A stretch of 64,000 bases of DNA from Pomacea canaliculata (lineage: Eukaryota; Mollusca; Gastropoda; Architaenioglossa; Ampullariidae): assembly GCF_003073045.1 (NCBI RefSeq), contig NC_037602.1, positions 1,054,001 through 1,118,000 of the forward strand, given 5' to 3'. The notes under the pieces are model-generated. The model did no database searches. It was not told where the DNA came from and worked only from the letters and a program-made list of their open reading frames with translations. Position numbers and translations under genes: made by a program. Numbering within the stretch: position 1 is the first letter of the stretch; each line of letters begins with the position of its first letter. This document shows positions 48,254 through 60,975 of this stretch, piece by piece.

Positions 48254-51200
48254 TGAAAATTAATTTTTGCTTCACGGGGTTAAATAGTATAATTGGATGT
48301 AAATTTAATTCCTTAATTTTGATTCATAATTTGCTTGCACTTAAAATGTTATCAGTAGAGTTACAGCACACGTTTGCACACCTTGATTGATGCAGACTGC
48401 CTGATATTTGTTTTCTTAAAAAGATGGTTACTTTGCATTCTACGAAGCTAACACCAACTACACATAAATACATGTATTAGCAATAAGTTTTATTCCTCTG
48501 GAATCTCTTACAGCTAGGCACAAGCCGTTCATTCATGCAACACAGAAATTCATATATCCAAAATTACTTGTACTTTCGGCAAAAAGTCTAAATTAAAAAC
48601 AAAATTCCAGTCCAAATACAATGCACTAACAGTAGCCCTCTTGACACAGTCTGATGACTGGTTCCAAGCCAGATGATTCGCTCATCTTTAGGGACTCAAC
48701 ATCCTTTGAAGACGCACCAATCCCTTCAACCTAGTCTTGGTGCTGACACTAAGAAGACATGGCATCTGGACAGACAGGCTGTGGTCCTAAAGACAATCGC
48801 TGTAGACACACTAATATCCAGTCACACGTTTCTGTCTAAAGACAGCTTTACATGTCTTGCGATGACCATCAGCCCACCTCACTTTGACCCCAACTGAGGT
48901 CATACAGCCGTTCATGTATGTAAACAGCCTACAATCATCAACACATCCAAAACAACGATTTTTTAACTTACGTAATTTTAACTGTTAGACAAGCTGACAA
49001 CATATTTTTTGTCACATTTTTTGTGTTAACACCCTGTATATTTGTGTTTTGACCTTTGAGAAAATGTGATTTTCTACGTTTTGCTAAGTACTGCAAAGAA
49101 TACAAACAATAAAATTATAACTATTGCTTGTTTTTGTGAATGAATGCTGATTTATAATTTAGAATTTTCTATTTTCTGTTATTTAGTGTTGGGTTTTTAT
49201 TGCTTTAACTGCTGTCCTTCCTGTGTGAAATAGCTGACACCTTTGAATTATTAAAAAATACAGGAAACGAATATGGAAGTAAACAGACGACTACAGAGGA
49301 CAATTAAACAATATAAAGATAGAAATTAAAGAAGCTTTCCTTGACATTATTACACACATAAGAATATTGCAGTCAAACTTGCCCCTACTCCTAAACTTTA
49401 AACGGAGGCAGCGATTTCCTGGGGTAAGTAAAGTACAACCACTACCCCGGAGTCTGAACATTGCGGAGACAAGAAGTGTTTTCTTGATGTCTAGAGTTTC
49501 CCTCTGTGCAGCGACTTTTCTTCTCTCCCTCACTTAACACAGACAGTCCTTACTCTCTCCTTCTACCCACACGAGAGTAGAACATCGCGCGGTTACCTAA
49601 CTACAACAGTCTGACGTCATTTCCTGCAAGTAGCGTCCTTCCGGCTATTTCTTCCTCATCGCGCTCCTCGTTATTTTTATCACAGATGCGACACGAGGTA
49701 AGGACAGACGTGGCGGCGACCATGTCATGACATCGGTGATCTCAGAGACCACAAGAGATGATGTAGTCATACAGAGTTACCTGCAAACTGGCCTCCAGAC
49801 GCTGGGTGACGTCACCTGCCTTTTGTCACTGTGACCTCTACAGGTTCCCCTGTGAACATTGATAGAAATCAAGGCTTTAAGTGTAGACGAGAGCAGTAGT
49901 GTTGATGGCATGGTGTGTACGGGTACCTGGGAGCCTCACAAATCTCTGTACTTTCTCACAAAGTTGTACTTTGTGTGGAGGTCATCCCATCCTCTGATTG
50001 AGTGTTGACACAAAAAGCTTTCTTGCCACACCTGTCTGGTTATACACATCTTCTGACAGCGCAGGTACTGCGTCAAAGGCACACGACCACACCTGTTAGA
50101 AAATCAAACACACCGGATTTACAAGAAAAACCCTAAAAATAAATAGCTTCTATATATATATATACTGTGTGTGAGGCAAGAGCAATGCTTAACTAAACAC
50201 TATTTCAAATGCGACAGAACACAGAGCAGAAACGAAGAATATATTTACGAAACTGTTAAACTTTTCCAACGAAAGAATTTGTGCAAATATTACATTGTGA
50301 AAGGAACATACATCAGAATGCAGAGTTTGCTTATGGAATGTGTGTAACCTTTCTCTGTGAAGTCAGAAGGTCAACTTTAAGCCATCTACGATTCAGAGAC
50401 TGTGATGTCACTGCTTTGAGTTCTGTGTTCGATTCCCCCACAGCTGTGCACAGTACAGAGGTTTTTCTGGTGTGTAGACTAGGAACAGACCCACTTTATT
50501 TACAGCCCGTGTCGTACCAGAAAACTTTTAACATTGAACGCTGAGAGTTTGGTGAGCAGGGATACCTCATGAATCTTCTTTTACTCTCCTTTGAATGACA
50601 TCTTCTGAAAACACAGTCTTAAGATGCGAATTGTGATTGTGTTTGCTGTTGTGAGGTCAAAACTCGAATATGGCTGTCTGGTCACTTTCTTAGATGGTTA
50701 ATTGAATAATTAACTGATTGACACGTTTGGTGCTTTTGAAAAAATATCAAAATAAGTAACTTTGTCTTTTCACTGTGCTAGGGCGTTGGTCAGGAGAGCT
50801 GAATAGTACCGAGCAAACTGTCTTCTAAGTGAAGATTTACAAACTCTGCAAACAGACACCAATCAGACACAACATTGGCGATGTAAATTCAGATGTAAGT
50901 TCGAATGCACTATCACCGGCCTGCACGTTTTTGTGTCGAGGACACGAGTGAGCTGCTTTGAAGGAGGCCTGGGTCAGCACGGAGATGACATCAGGTCATA
51001 TATGTATGATTTTCATGCTCATAAAAGTCTAAAATTATAAAAAAATATAAAAAGCTATAGAAAAGATAAATGCAATATGTCACGAGGGTTTGAAAGAAGC
51101 GGACAAAGATGCTTCTGCAAATAGACACAAATCAGAAACAGCGAAAAGGAAGAAGCGGTAATGGACATTCGCAAATGTACATTGGTTTAAAAATGGTCAA

Positions 51201-51336
51201 AACTTTATTTATGAATTCCTTTGCCAGTTGGACACGTGTATCGCTGGTGAGTGTTTAGCCAAAGGACCGACTCCCTGACCAAATCTGTCACCGACTAATT
51301 CAAATTTTTATTAGTATCCATAGATACAGAAGAATA
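48254..51336. other. CR-8 3' flank and S1-to-S2 spacer
   Basis: About 48540-49110 is S1 3' flank shared with CR-4 and CR-10. Then comes the duplicated spacer (49273-50371, separate entry). About 50400-50540 has a B-box-like tgttcgattcccc and a gaggtttttctgg that recall the SINE at 455-710; this is weak. The remainder up to the CR-9 start has no recognisable content. Confidence 0.5.
49273..50371. repeat. Duplicated spacer, copy A (with 62518-63942)
   Basis: Long nearly identical stretches are shared with 62518-63942, for example 49395-49550 and 62966-63120. The copies share a minus-strand frame starting MRERRKVAAQRETLDIKK (49533 and 63107), and TGACGTCA palindromes at 49612-49619 and 49807-49814. 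More diverged relatives lie at about 33560-34330 and 57500-58300. In this copy the spacer precedes CR-9 (S2) by about 1 kb. The shared frame has no domain I recognise and probably follows from the duplication. Confidence 0.85.
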
Positions 51337-51723
51337 ATGTTGCTGGAACAGTGGGTTGTCAACAGTTCCAGCCTGCCTCTGAGACACATAAACACAAGCT
51401 CTGAGGACAGCTTGGAGAAAGGATGCAGCATCTTCGTCATCTCGGAACCCTATTATTATTTCAAAAACAAAATGGTAAACAGACGCACTTTCTTTCCTAA
51501 TTTATTAGTATTCGATGTTTCTTGTGAGTCGTGTGAGTTGAGAATGTTTTTTATACCCAAATCTACATCGCATGTAGCATCCTGACCTTTTATGGTATTA
51601 TTAAACACTATTGAAACTTAGTTGTTGTTGAACAAAAACAATAAAACTTAACTCCATACATTATTGTCATTGTCCTCCTCCACCTCTACCTCCTCCTTAT
51701 CCTCCTCCTCCTCCTCCTCCACC

Positions 51724-51761
<38 letters not shown>

Positions 51762-53722
51762 GTCGTCGTCGTCGTCGTCGTCGTCATCGATGTCGCCGTT
51801 ATAAAATAAAGGTGGGTAAAAAAAAGAAGCATCAGTAAACTGTTTTCTGTCACTCAGGTCGAGTTCTGGATAACACTCATCACCTTTGTGGGACTGGTTC
51901 TCGTTGCTACAGTCCTCGGTATCCCTGGCAACGTGCTCAGCGCCACAGTCTTCTACAGACAGGGCCTACGGGAGAGAATCAACCTCTGTCTCTTCGTACA
52001 TGCTGTCGTCGACCTTCTAGTCGATGTTTCATATCTCATGACTAACATCGAAAGAATATACAGACTATTTGAAAAAGGCCCCTACACACTTGCAGAACAC
52101 GTACACAGTAAGGACCTGTTATCTCTATTGAATCATTTTCTTCCAATATCTCGGTCCTTTCATCTCTGGTTTCACCTTATCACAAGCCCTGACACTGTAG
52201 AGTTGAGCCTTTAGGACTACATCTTGCTTCTAACAAGCTAATTAGTATTGTGGATGGGGGGACTAGGCACTGTCAGCAGTACCTGCTGACCTAAACAGCG
52301 CTCCCTCTACAGTATCATTAGGCTTTTCCTGTTTCATCACATCTCCCTCTGTTCATTATTAAAGTCAGAGCAGATAAGAGTCAGGGATTTATTCTCAGAA
52401 TGTAAATGCGCTAGTGCATTGGCAAATATCATTGTGTTCATACTTCTCTTAACAATGTTTCAATGAGTCAGTAGTATGTAAGGAGGCAATGTGCTGTTTG
52501 AATATAGACTTTTGAAGTGTATAAACAAACCTGGGTAAGTCCATATCACATTGTTTATTCTTGGTATTAAAATTACCTGTTATACCACTCAGGTCTGGCA
52601 GGTGCCGTGTGGGCCTCTCAGTTCCTGTCGGCGGTGATCGCCAGTGAGCGGTGTTTCTGTGTCGTCAGTCCCTTCCACGCCAAGAGGCTGCTCAAGACGT
52701 CCACCATGGCCGCCATCATCGTCGTCTGCAGCGTTATCTTAATAGGAGGCATGATGACCGTCCTTGTGTCCAAATTTACAATCGGCTGTTGGTTCGACCC
52801 CGAGACTAACCTTACAGAGAGGGGTACTATCGCATCAAGGCGAGTAGAATACTAAATCAAACACATAGCAGTAAGTATTAGTTAATGATAGAGAATGTAT
52901 ATGTAGACAGAGTTGTAAGCAATTTTGAAAAAATGAATCATTCAGAAAGCAATTGCGATAATTTATGATATCATAAAAGAGATATTCATTACTTATTGAG
53001 TTAAATGTTTTTGTACAATGAACCAAGTATTAATATGTAATAATCCAGATATCGAATTCTAATTGATATGAGTGTGCAATAAGCAAATATCGATTAGGTA
53101 ATTACACGGACATTGATACGTAATAAAACAGATATAAATTAGTAACTAACAGGAGGCAAAAAATTAATTAACTGCATATTAATCTATAGTGCGGTATAAT
53201 ATTAAAACAACTGTTTTGGTCCGATGAACCAGCTTTTACGTCGACAACCGATTTCTACTGGACATCGTGGACATCTACGTCTATGGTTTCGCTTTTTCGG
53301 GAACATTTCTCCTCGTCGTTCTCGTCACTACGTCCATCACAGTCGTCAAACTACGTTCTGCTCTAGCCTGGCGTATGAGGGCTACATCGACGACGACAAC
53401 GACATCGGCAATATGCACCACTTCAGTGACGGAGCACGCTGACGACATGATGTCCAGCAAGGACCTTAGTGTGACGTTAATGCTAATTGTCACTTCCGCC
53501 TTGTTTGTGGTGCACGTGACTCCCAACCTGTGTCTTCAGGTAGGCATACTCATTGTCCCAGATCTCAGTTCTACCGGTAAGTACAGCGGTGTGTCGATTA
53601 TCTTCTGGTTTATTGTTTCATTTTTATGGACGTTGAACTCCTCTTTAAACTGCGTTGTTTACTACAAGATGAGTTCAAGATATAGGGAAGTAGTAAAGGC
53701 TTTACTAAGCAGAGTAAATTGA
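51337..53722 (+). CDS. CR-9: class A GPCR, chemosensory-receptor type, S2, intact with GC donor
   Basis: Exons 51337-51474, 51858-52107, 52593-52839 and 53233-53722 give 374 residues with phases 0, 1, 2. The N-terminus (46 residues) has NSS and NTS sequons and a Cys (EKGCSIFVI). TM1 LGIPGN and TM2 with Asp (AVVDLLVD) differ from S1. Codon A|GT gives Ser where S1 has the TM3 Cys. SERC and VVSPF are as in S1. ECL2 has IGCWFDPETN. Exon 3 ends AG|gcgagt at 52840, a GC donor; reading on gives a stop after six codons. ICL3 has a five-Thr run. TM6 has HVTPNL with Pro, and TM7 has NSSLNCVVYYKMSSRYR. The role as an odorant or contact chemoreceptor is inferred. Confidence 0.85.
51672..51798 (+). repeat. 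(tcc)n(atc)n(gtc)n microsatellite in CR-9 intron 1
   Basis: Compound triplet repeat about 60 bases before the exon 2 acceptor, longer than its homolog in CR-6 and with an added tcc part. Confidence 0.95.
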
Positions 53723-55806
53723 AATTAATGAGTCCCCTCTAGAGAATACTTATGGTAACATTCTCACTTTTTGTAAAGAAGGGAATGAACTTCTAGAAAA
53801 ATATGCACTTGCTAAAATACAAATAAACATGGAAAAACATGCATATTTCCTATAAAATAATATTCCATAATGATGGTACAGACAGACGAACATACATACA
53901 AACAAACAAACATACAAAGCCGTACACAAAACACTCATCACATTGAAATAGCGATGATCCACTATTCATGGGAATGATAACAGATTGCATGAAATTGTTA
54001 CATTGTATGTAATAGTAATTTTAATGCATCGTGTGATCTAAACTAAACCCTATTTACAAGTACATTAGCATAAACGTTATATAAAACATAGAATGTTTTT
54101 TTAGTAATTGTTTGTATTTGTAACTAAACAATTGAGCAATTGCAAAATACTATTCAATGAAGATACCACCGGAAACTCTCAGTTTCTTTCAAGAATTCTG
54201 TGCAGGCGCAGAGGCATCCACTTGGATTATATGATAGAATGTTATCATTTATTGTGACAGTGTGTTGTAAAGTATTTTAGCATGTTATCATTGAATGTGG
54301 CATTGTGTTGTAAAGAAACAGTAAAACCTCTACCCAGTGTTTGTCTCTTCAGAGGAAACTCTTGTATGGTGTGTGCTGGAACTGTAACATGCAGCACTGT
54401 AACTGTAACATGCAGCACTGTAACTAACTGTAACTGTAACTACTCATCGCCACACTGTACTCAAGGTGCTATCTGTCCTAAACAATAGCAATAAGAGATA
54501 CTAATAAATGTGCACATTGCAAGTGTACTTTCAAACTACTACTTTATAGTTAAACGTCCGTTCTAAAGCTATACTATAAAAGTATCCATGTTTTAAAAAA
54601 TAATAGTAAAAGATGGTTAATATGTATGTAATAAGTGTAGATGTAAACAGTTTTACTTAATTTTTTAAATTAAGTCTGTGATTCATATAATTTTTAATTA
54701 TATACAATGTAGCTATTATGTTGGACTGTCCGTAAGTCGCAGTACAACTCATCGTTACTCACCACATCGCTATTTTCAGCAATAATTACAATTTTATTTT
54801 ATAAATTGATTTTTATGTAATAGTCATTACATCCATTGTCAATACTTTATTTTAAGTATCAAATATTTGCCTGTATGAGCGTTTTGAATCTCATTCTGTA
54901 TCAGAACTAGACAAACCACTTGTGTTTCGTTTCCTCCATCTTTCCTTTAATAGAAAAATCGATTTGAAGGGAGGTAACTCTTTCTAGTATTATTCCGCTT
55001 TGTAATTCAGTTCTTCCTTCCCTTGAATATTTGGTCTTGCTCCAGGAAAAATAATATGCAAATAAAGCGACAGGTCGCCTGCAAACAAATCTCGTCTTTC
55101 GGAAAAAGACGATTTACATCTCTCTTCCCTATAATACGTGCCGGCCACAGGGGAGAGGCTCATTGTCATTGTTGTAACCATAGTAGAAAATGAAAAGAAA
55201 AAAAGTAATATTAAAATTCTAATGTATATTCTAAGAACATATATGCTGGTTTGGTACTTTCTGTGTGTACATATTGTCGAAATATTTTTGACCTACTTCA
55301 CGATTTGTGAATTCTTTGTCCCATACAGTTACAGTCTTTCAGTTGATTTTACTACAAGAAAACAAAACGTGTAGTTGTTAAATTTACACACGGAAATGTT
55401 TTTAAAATGCTCTTTAAAACGGAGTATCACAGTTGTCTTTATTGTAGGTTAATGGATATGAATTTTTTAAAATACCAGTCGAAATTTCCTTAGCGGGCTT
55501 TCTCCTCAACAAATCAAAGTTTTTATCTTTTTACCTTTACTAAATAATCTTTTCAATACGGGGACATGTTTGCAATGCCAAACACACTAGATATGAAAAT
55601 AACATAAGTCTTGAATTTATTATATGAAAAATACCTTGAGCTGTTAAATAATACCATTCCACAGCTGCTAATGGCAGTGAACCAGTGTCTGTTTAAGGTT
55701 TTGTAAATACAAGTTTATTAGTTCCAGTACCTTGACATTTTCTTACCATACCAAAGCCATATACTTACAAAAACGCTACGTTTTGTTATTTTGTTGATCA
55801 GTTGTT
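53723..55806. other. CR-9 3' flank
   Basis: The part up to about 55010 is homologous to the flanks after CR-6 and CR-11 (ttatgttggactgtccgtaa at 54718; cttccttcccttgaat at 55013). A short tandem of aactgtaacatgcagcactg lies near 54380-54440. From 55010 to 55806 I see nothing recognisable. Confidence 0.5.
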
Positions 55807-55829
55807 TTGAAATCCTACCATAGACGTTA

Positions 55830-56062
55830 TAGTCAGTGCTATAGTCAGTGCTATAGTACATGCTGTAGTCTATGTTACAGTCAGTGCTATAGTCCATGCT
55901 ATACTACATGCTGTAGCCTATGTTACAGTCAGTGCTATAGTCCATGCTATACTACATGCTGTAGCCTATGTTACAGTCAGTGCTATAGTCCATGCTATAC
56001 TACATGCTGTAGTCTATGTTATAGTCAGTGCTATAGTCCATGCTATAGTCCATGCTATAGTC
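55830..56062 (+). repeat. 48-bp higher-order minisatellite built from 12-bp units
   Basis: Units such as tagtcagtgcta, tagtccatgcta and tactacatgctg combine into a 48-base higher unit repeated about four times. One frame (55807-56067) stays open and reads a CYSQCYSPCYTTCCSL pattern. No splice context or homolog supports it as protein. Confidence 0.9.
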
Positions 56063-56179
56063 TATGAAGTGTTGGTGCCGCACTGCTGCTCCCTCCACAA
56101 GTCCGGCGGACGCGCCAGTAAACAGACCGTCAGAAGGTGGGAGGGGTAACTGTGGGGATGTGTTAGCGGTTGAGGAGGT

Positions 56180-56294
56180 GTTGCAGTGTAGTATTGACTG
56201 CAGGCGTGTGCACTATTGTGGCTACACAAGAGAAAGGGGTTTGTGTATTTGACCCCAACAGAAAGTTCATTGAAGTTACGGAGTACATAACGGA
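56180..56294 (+). pseudogene. CR-10: S1 exon 3 remnant (3' half)
   Basis: The frame reads CSVVLTAGVCTIVATQEKGV, then CVFDPNRKFIEVTEYITE, and ends ga|gtaagt at 56295 like exon 3 of CR-4 and CR-8. The 5' half with TM3 and SERC is gone; the minisatellite and about 110 unrelated bases stand in its place. The intron 3 and 3' flank of the CR-4 type follow to about 57360, but exon 4 is absent. It is a dead scrap of the S1 member of a module whose S2 member is CR-11. Confidence 0.85.
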
Positions 56295-59058
56295 GTAAGT
56301 TAAAAGAACAGTGGACTTTTGGGATTTTAATAAAATATCATCATTGCCTACTCTTCGTTTGTGGACCTGCTTGTACTTCCTGATTTTGGAGATAAAGACA
56401 AATTTGCTTTTTGCTGATTTATACGATATTACGGAGTAGTGCGGTGGCTGCATAGTGGCTTCAGCAAGTTGTATTACTGCACACGGTCTAGCCAGTAGTT
56501 TTCAAATAATTAGACCAGATTGTACATCTCTACATCTTGTTTCCATTTAAAATTTCACCATTTGTGCTGCTGCGCACGTTCACCCACACAACATGACTTT
56601 TGCTATTATTTTCTTTTAAAAAAATTGACACCTGCTGAATGTGTAGGTCTTTTATTTTGATCATTTGTATCATATCAAACAACAGAATTTTCAGATATCA
56701 ATTATCGCCAAGAAGTTTTTGCCTGTGGAATCCCTCAGAAATACATCTCAAATAAATATATTGCACCAATTAAGCTACTTTCAGTTGATACATTCTTTAC
56801 AATTAAACATCATTGCACTTTCCATATTGTTGTAAAACTATTTTGTCATCACAAAGCATTTTGTGTGTAAACAGGTTATAAATGAAATCTATTATGTCCG
56901 AATTATTATTAATCTTTTACTTGTTTTCACAACCGTTTTGAAGGTTTTCATGAATACACACACAAAAAATTTCTTCAAAGTTTGAAAATGTTAACAATTC
57001 GATTATCTGTAGTTGTTTTTTTTTTACATATTTGTAAACTGTCTTAAAATAGAACTGTGTTAACACGATGTAAGATTTTTGTCTTTACCTTCAAGAAAAT
57101 GTGGTTTTCTTCGGCTTTGATAATTATTGCAGACATAAATAAACTTAGAAATATTGGTGTTTCTTTATGATTGGAATTGTTTGACTTTCAAGTGTTCCAT
57201 CCTCTAATTGCTGTAAAATCGTTGTTGTTTGAAATCGTTCATTGCCGTGAACCTGTAGTCCTGTTGCTGTCACCGTGCAGATGACCCGTTACAAGCCAGA
57301 GGATTTATCTGTCCATGTCTTCAGGGACTCGACGTCCATGGAACACACAACACTTCAGTCGCTCATTGCCTGGGGTTGACACAGGTGCACTAAACTGATG
57401 TCGCTTTTGAGGTAGAGGTTGCAGTCTTAAAAGCAAGCCCTGTAGACACACCGACACCTAGTGAAACATTTTCTTGCTAAAGACAGTCTTACGATTTCAA
57501 TCAGTCCGTGTCACCCTGACGCCAACGGAAATGACAGTGTGACAGTCTGTGATTGGCTGGCACATTTCAAACAACATGAAGAACTTCAGTTTTCGTTACA
57601 TTTATGTTTTACTTGACACTCTTACATTAACATGTAACAAGGGCCGTAATCACATCAAATATCATTGATGTCCTCGGCTTCTATAGTCGACACATCTGAC
57701 GACGACTTGTCTAGAAGACTGACAGACATTTGTGCCGCTCTCAATACGTGAGGAACAACGGCCATTCGGTAAAAGATAACACGTGACCTCACGTAGGATC
57801 TCATCTATGGCAAGTTGAATCATGTAGTCACGCGACTTTTCCCAAGACTGTTTCAGAATAGTGTAAAACAATTTGAAAGATAAATACTCATTCACAGTCC
57901 ACAAAAAGAGAAGAGAATAAAATAAAACGTGCTGGGTGCAAAGTTGCTACACTAATCTTCTCCCAGACACTCACAAACACTGATGTTCCCATAATGCGCC
58001 TTCTGGACAGATCATGGCTGAAGGTCTCGGGGAGAACTGCGATACGGGTGGGTTTGTGTGTAAAGATACCGTGAGTTGCAGGACGATAAAAGCTTCAACA
58101 TTTGTTTTGAAATTTTCCGTAATTTTCCAGAATTTTTTAATATGATTTCGTCTGCGGATTAAAGCTGTTGACACAAACTAAAACATTATTACCACACCTG
58201 TTTGGTCACAAACTCCTGTGGACTGGCAGTTAATGCACTCACGACAACCGTTCACGCCGGTAGCGCTCTATCGAGATCAACGCTATACATATATAAAAAA
58301 ATAAATTTGAGGACAATATTTGAGCAATTCTACTGCAATATTTTCAGAGTAAATACAATGCTTTAAAGGAAAACTTTGTTGACTGGAGTGCGAGAGCGAT
58401 TGTGGTGTGTTGCGTTCGTGCGCGTGTTTGTGTGTGTGCGTCTGTGTACTTGTGCATCGAGAAAGTCAATCAAGGAATACCTTCAGTTTCTTAAATATGT
58501 CAACACCAATGTTTTCTTTGTTCTTCTATTAAAGTTGACATTAACATCTAACTCGGGGACACAAGCAGCGAGTACACAGATTCAAAAGCTGAGTGTACAC
58601 TGTCTTTGAACAGTTCCTGATGTGGAACACGCTACACGGCCTCCACACGGGTGGCTACACAAAGTCTTTGTAGTGGTAAGCAGTCATGTGACACATTGTC
58701 TGACCTCACTGGACAGACACGGACAGCAGCGTCCAACACGTGTTTAAATGTTTTCTTCTGCTTTACGACTGAAAGTATACACACAGATTGATAGTACTAC
58801 AATAGAGTGTCCAAAGTGCTAATTACCTTTACAGGTCTGTGTATTGTATGTAAATTAAAACTGAAAAGATTGAATTTATGCTATCGTAGACTTAAATTCT
58901 CGTCTGTTGCTCATATAGAAGAAGGGTGTGCTGATTGCTGACTTTGTATGTTTATTGCTTGGTTGGTTGGTTTGGCTGAAGGATGACTGACTCACTGACT
59001 CGCTGTTTGATGCATATACATGTATTCCCGTGTACATGTCTTGACAGACAGAATAACA
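56295..59058. other. CR-10 flank and spacer before CR-11
   Basis: About 57050-57360 matches the S1 3' flank of CR-4 and CR-8. About 57500-58300 is a diverged copy of the S1-to-S2 spacer (ttgacacaaa...ccacacctgt.tggt, about 58170-58205 against 50005-50045). No exon seen. Confidence 0.5.
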
Positions 59059-60975
59059 ATGTTGGGGGACCAGGTGCCTGTCAACAGTTCCAGTCCACCT
59101 CTCTCATCTGTGCACAGTTTGCAGGAAGGATGTGGTGTCATTATTCCCGCTGAGTCGCTTTACTATTTAAGAAACAAAGCGGTAAACAGAATTTTAGTCT
59201 TGGACAGTTGATCTGTGTTGTTTTCCACCATCATCTTTGTAATCATCGTTAACGACATTGTTGTTGTTGATGTCTTTTTGTCATAATAAAATTCCAAAGG
59301 GTTAAATTAAAAGCAGCAACCTTTATTTTCTGTCTGTTTCTGAGGTCGAGTTCTGGATAACACTCAGCACCTTGCTGGGCCTGGTTGTCGTTGCAACAGT
59401 CCTCGGTATCCCTGGCAACGTGCTCAGCGCCACAGTCTTCTACAGACAGGGCCTAAGGGAGAGAATCAACCTCTGTCTCTTTGCACATGCTGTCGTCGAC
59501 CTCCTAGTCGATGTTTTATATCTCATCGGTAACATAGACAAAATATACAGACTTTTTGGAAGACACCCATACGCAGTTTCAGAGCGTTTGCAAAGTGAGG
59601 ACCTGACATTCAACTCTTTCCTTCCTCTCTAGTGTCACATGATCGTTCTCATAGACACGACACTAAAAGAATAGTGTAACCTCATTGTGTTTGATTTGCG
59701 TTCCACGTGTCGTATTCTTCCCGAACTTACAAAATTGAACTGGCTGGAACTACACTTTTTATTAATTGAAGTTTAATTCCAACAGATTAAGTATCATTAC
59801 TGTCTTTACCTGTTTTCACAAAATCCTTTTCTTCTCCATAGCCGTATCATATTAAGGTCACAGAAGGTAAGGTCAAAGATTTACTCTCAGGATTTGTGTT
59901 TACTGTTTTATTACGAAGTACATTTGATATAAAATCTCTGTATTCTTTATTTCTTTAAGATAGCGAGAACTATGCACCAAACCAATTCATATATAAAAAA
60001 ATGTAAAATATTGTTGGTAGAGACAACACTAGACTTGGTTAATAAAGATTGCTTCTCTTTCTGTTATTCAAATTACCTGATGAACCACTCAGGTCTGGCA
60101 GGTTTCGTGTGGGCCTCGCAGTTGCTGTCGGCGGTGATCGCCAGTGAGCGGTGTTTCTGTGTCGTCAGTCCCTTCCACGCCAAGAGGCTGCTCAAGACGT
60201 CCACCATGGCCGCCGTCATCGTCGTCTGCTGCGTTATCTTAATAGGAGGCATGGTGGCGATCTTGGGTCCTAGGTATACAACTGGCTGCTGGTTCAATCC
60301 TGAGACTAACCTTACGGAAATGGTAACTATTTTATCAAGGTGGGCAAATTCGCTGTGCTGTTAAATATTGTTAAATAAGAAACTAGATAATTTTTGGACA
60401 ATAAAATATATAAGTAAAATAGTATTTATTGTGCAACAAATCTGTTTATTGTTCTTTAATCCATCAGCTATTACACAGACAACAGATTTCTTATTGACAT
60501 CGTGGACATCTACGTCTATGGTTTCGCTTTTTCGGGAACATTTCTCATCGTCGTTCTCGTCACTACCTCCATCACAGTCGTCAAGCTACGTTCTGCTCTA
60601 GCCTGGCGTATGAGGGCTACATCGACGACGACAACGACATCGGAAATGTGCACAACTTCAGTGACGGAGCACGCTGACGTCATGATGTCCAGCAAGGACC
60701 TTAGTGTGACGTTAATGCTAGTTGTCACTTCCGCCTTGTTTGTGGTGCACGTGACTCCCAACCTGTGTCTTCAGGTAAGCATACTCATTGTCCCAGACCT
60801 CAGTCCCACGGGAAGTTATGTCACCATATCTCAGGTTCTCTGGCCTATTGTTATATTTTTATGGACCTGTAACTCCTCTTTAAACTGCATTGTTTACTAC
60901 AAGATGAGCTCAAAATTTAGGGAATCACTGAGGACATTACTAAGAAAAGTGTTTAGCCACGCCCCTACTGACTAG
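59059..60975 (+). CDS. CR-11: class A GPCR, chemosensory-receptor type, S2, intact
   Basis: Exons 59059-59181, 59345-59594, 60093-60339 and 60468-60975 give 375 residues with phases 0, 1, 2. ATG 59059 aligns with CR-9; an in-frame ATG at 59020 would add 13 residues. The N-terminus has NSS and Cys (EGCGVII). LGIPGN, Asp in TM2 and Ser (A|GT) at the TM3 Cys place mark S2. SERC and VVSPF are as in all copies. ECL2 has TGCWFNPETN. The exon 3 donor is GT (AG|gtgggc), unlike CR-6 and CR-9. The ICL3 Thr run is five. TM6 has HVTPNL and TM7 NSSLNCIVYYKMSSKFR. Introns are short, so this is the most compact copy. A poly(A) signal AATAAA lies at 61132-61137. Confidence 0.87.

Noticed and set aside
49291..49533. 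Small gene shared by both spacers (MRERRKVAAQRETLDIKK...)
   Set aside because: Conserved only because the spacer was duplicated. Related spacers at 33.6 and 57.5 kb do not keep the frame, and there is no known domain.
55807..56067. Cys-rich repeat protein (CYSQCYSP...)
   Set aside because: The period of 48 bases is a multiple of 3, so the frame stays open by chance; no signal peptide or splice context.
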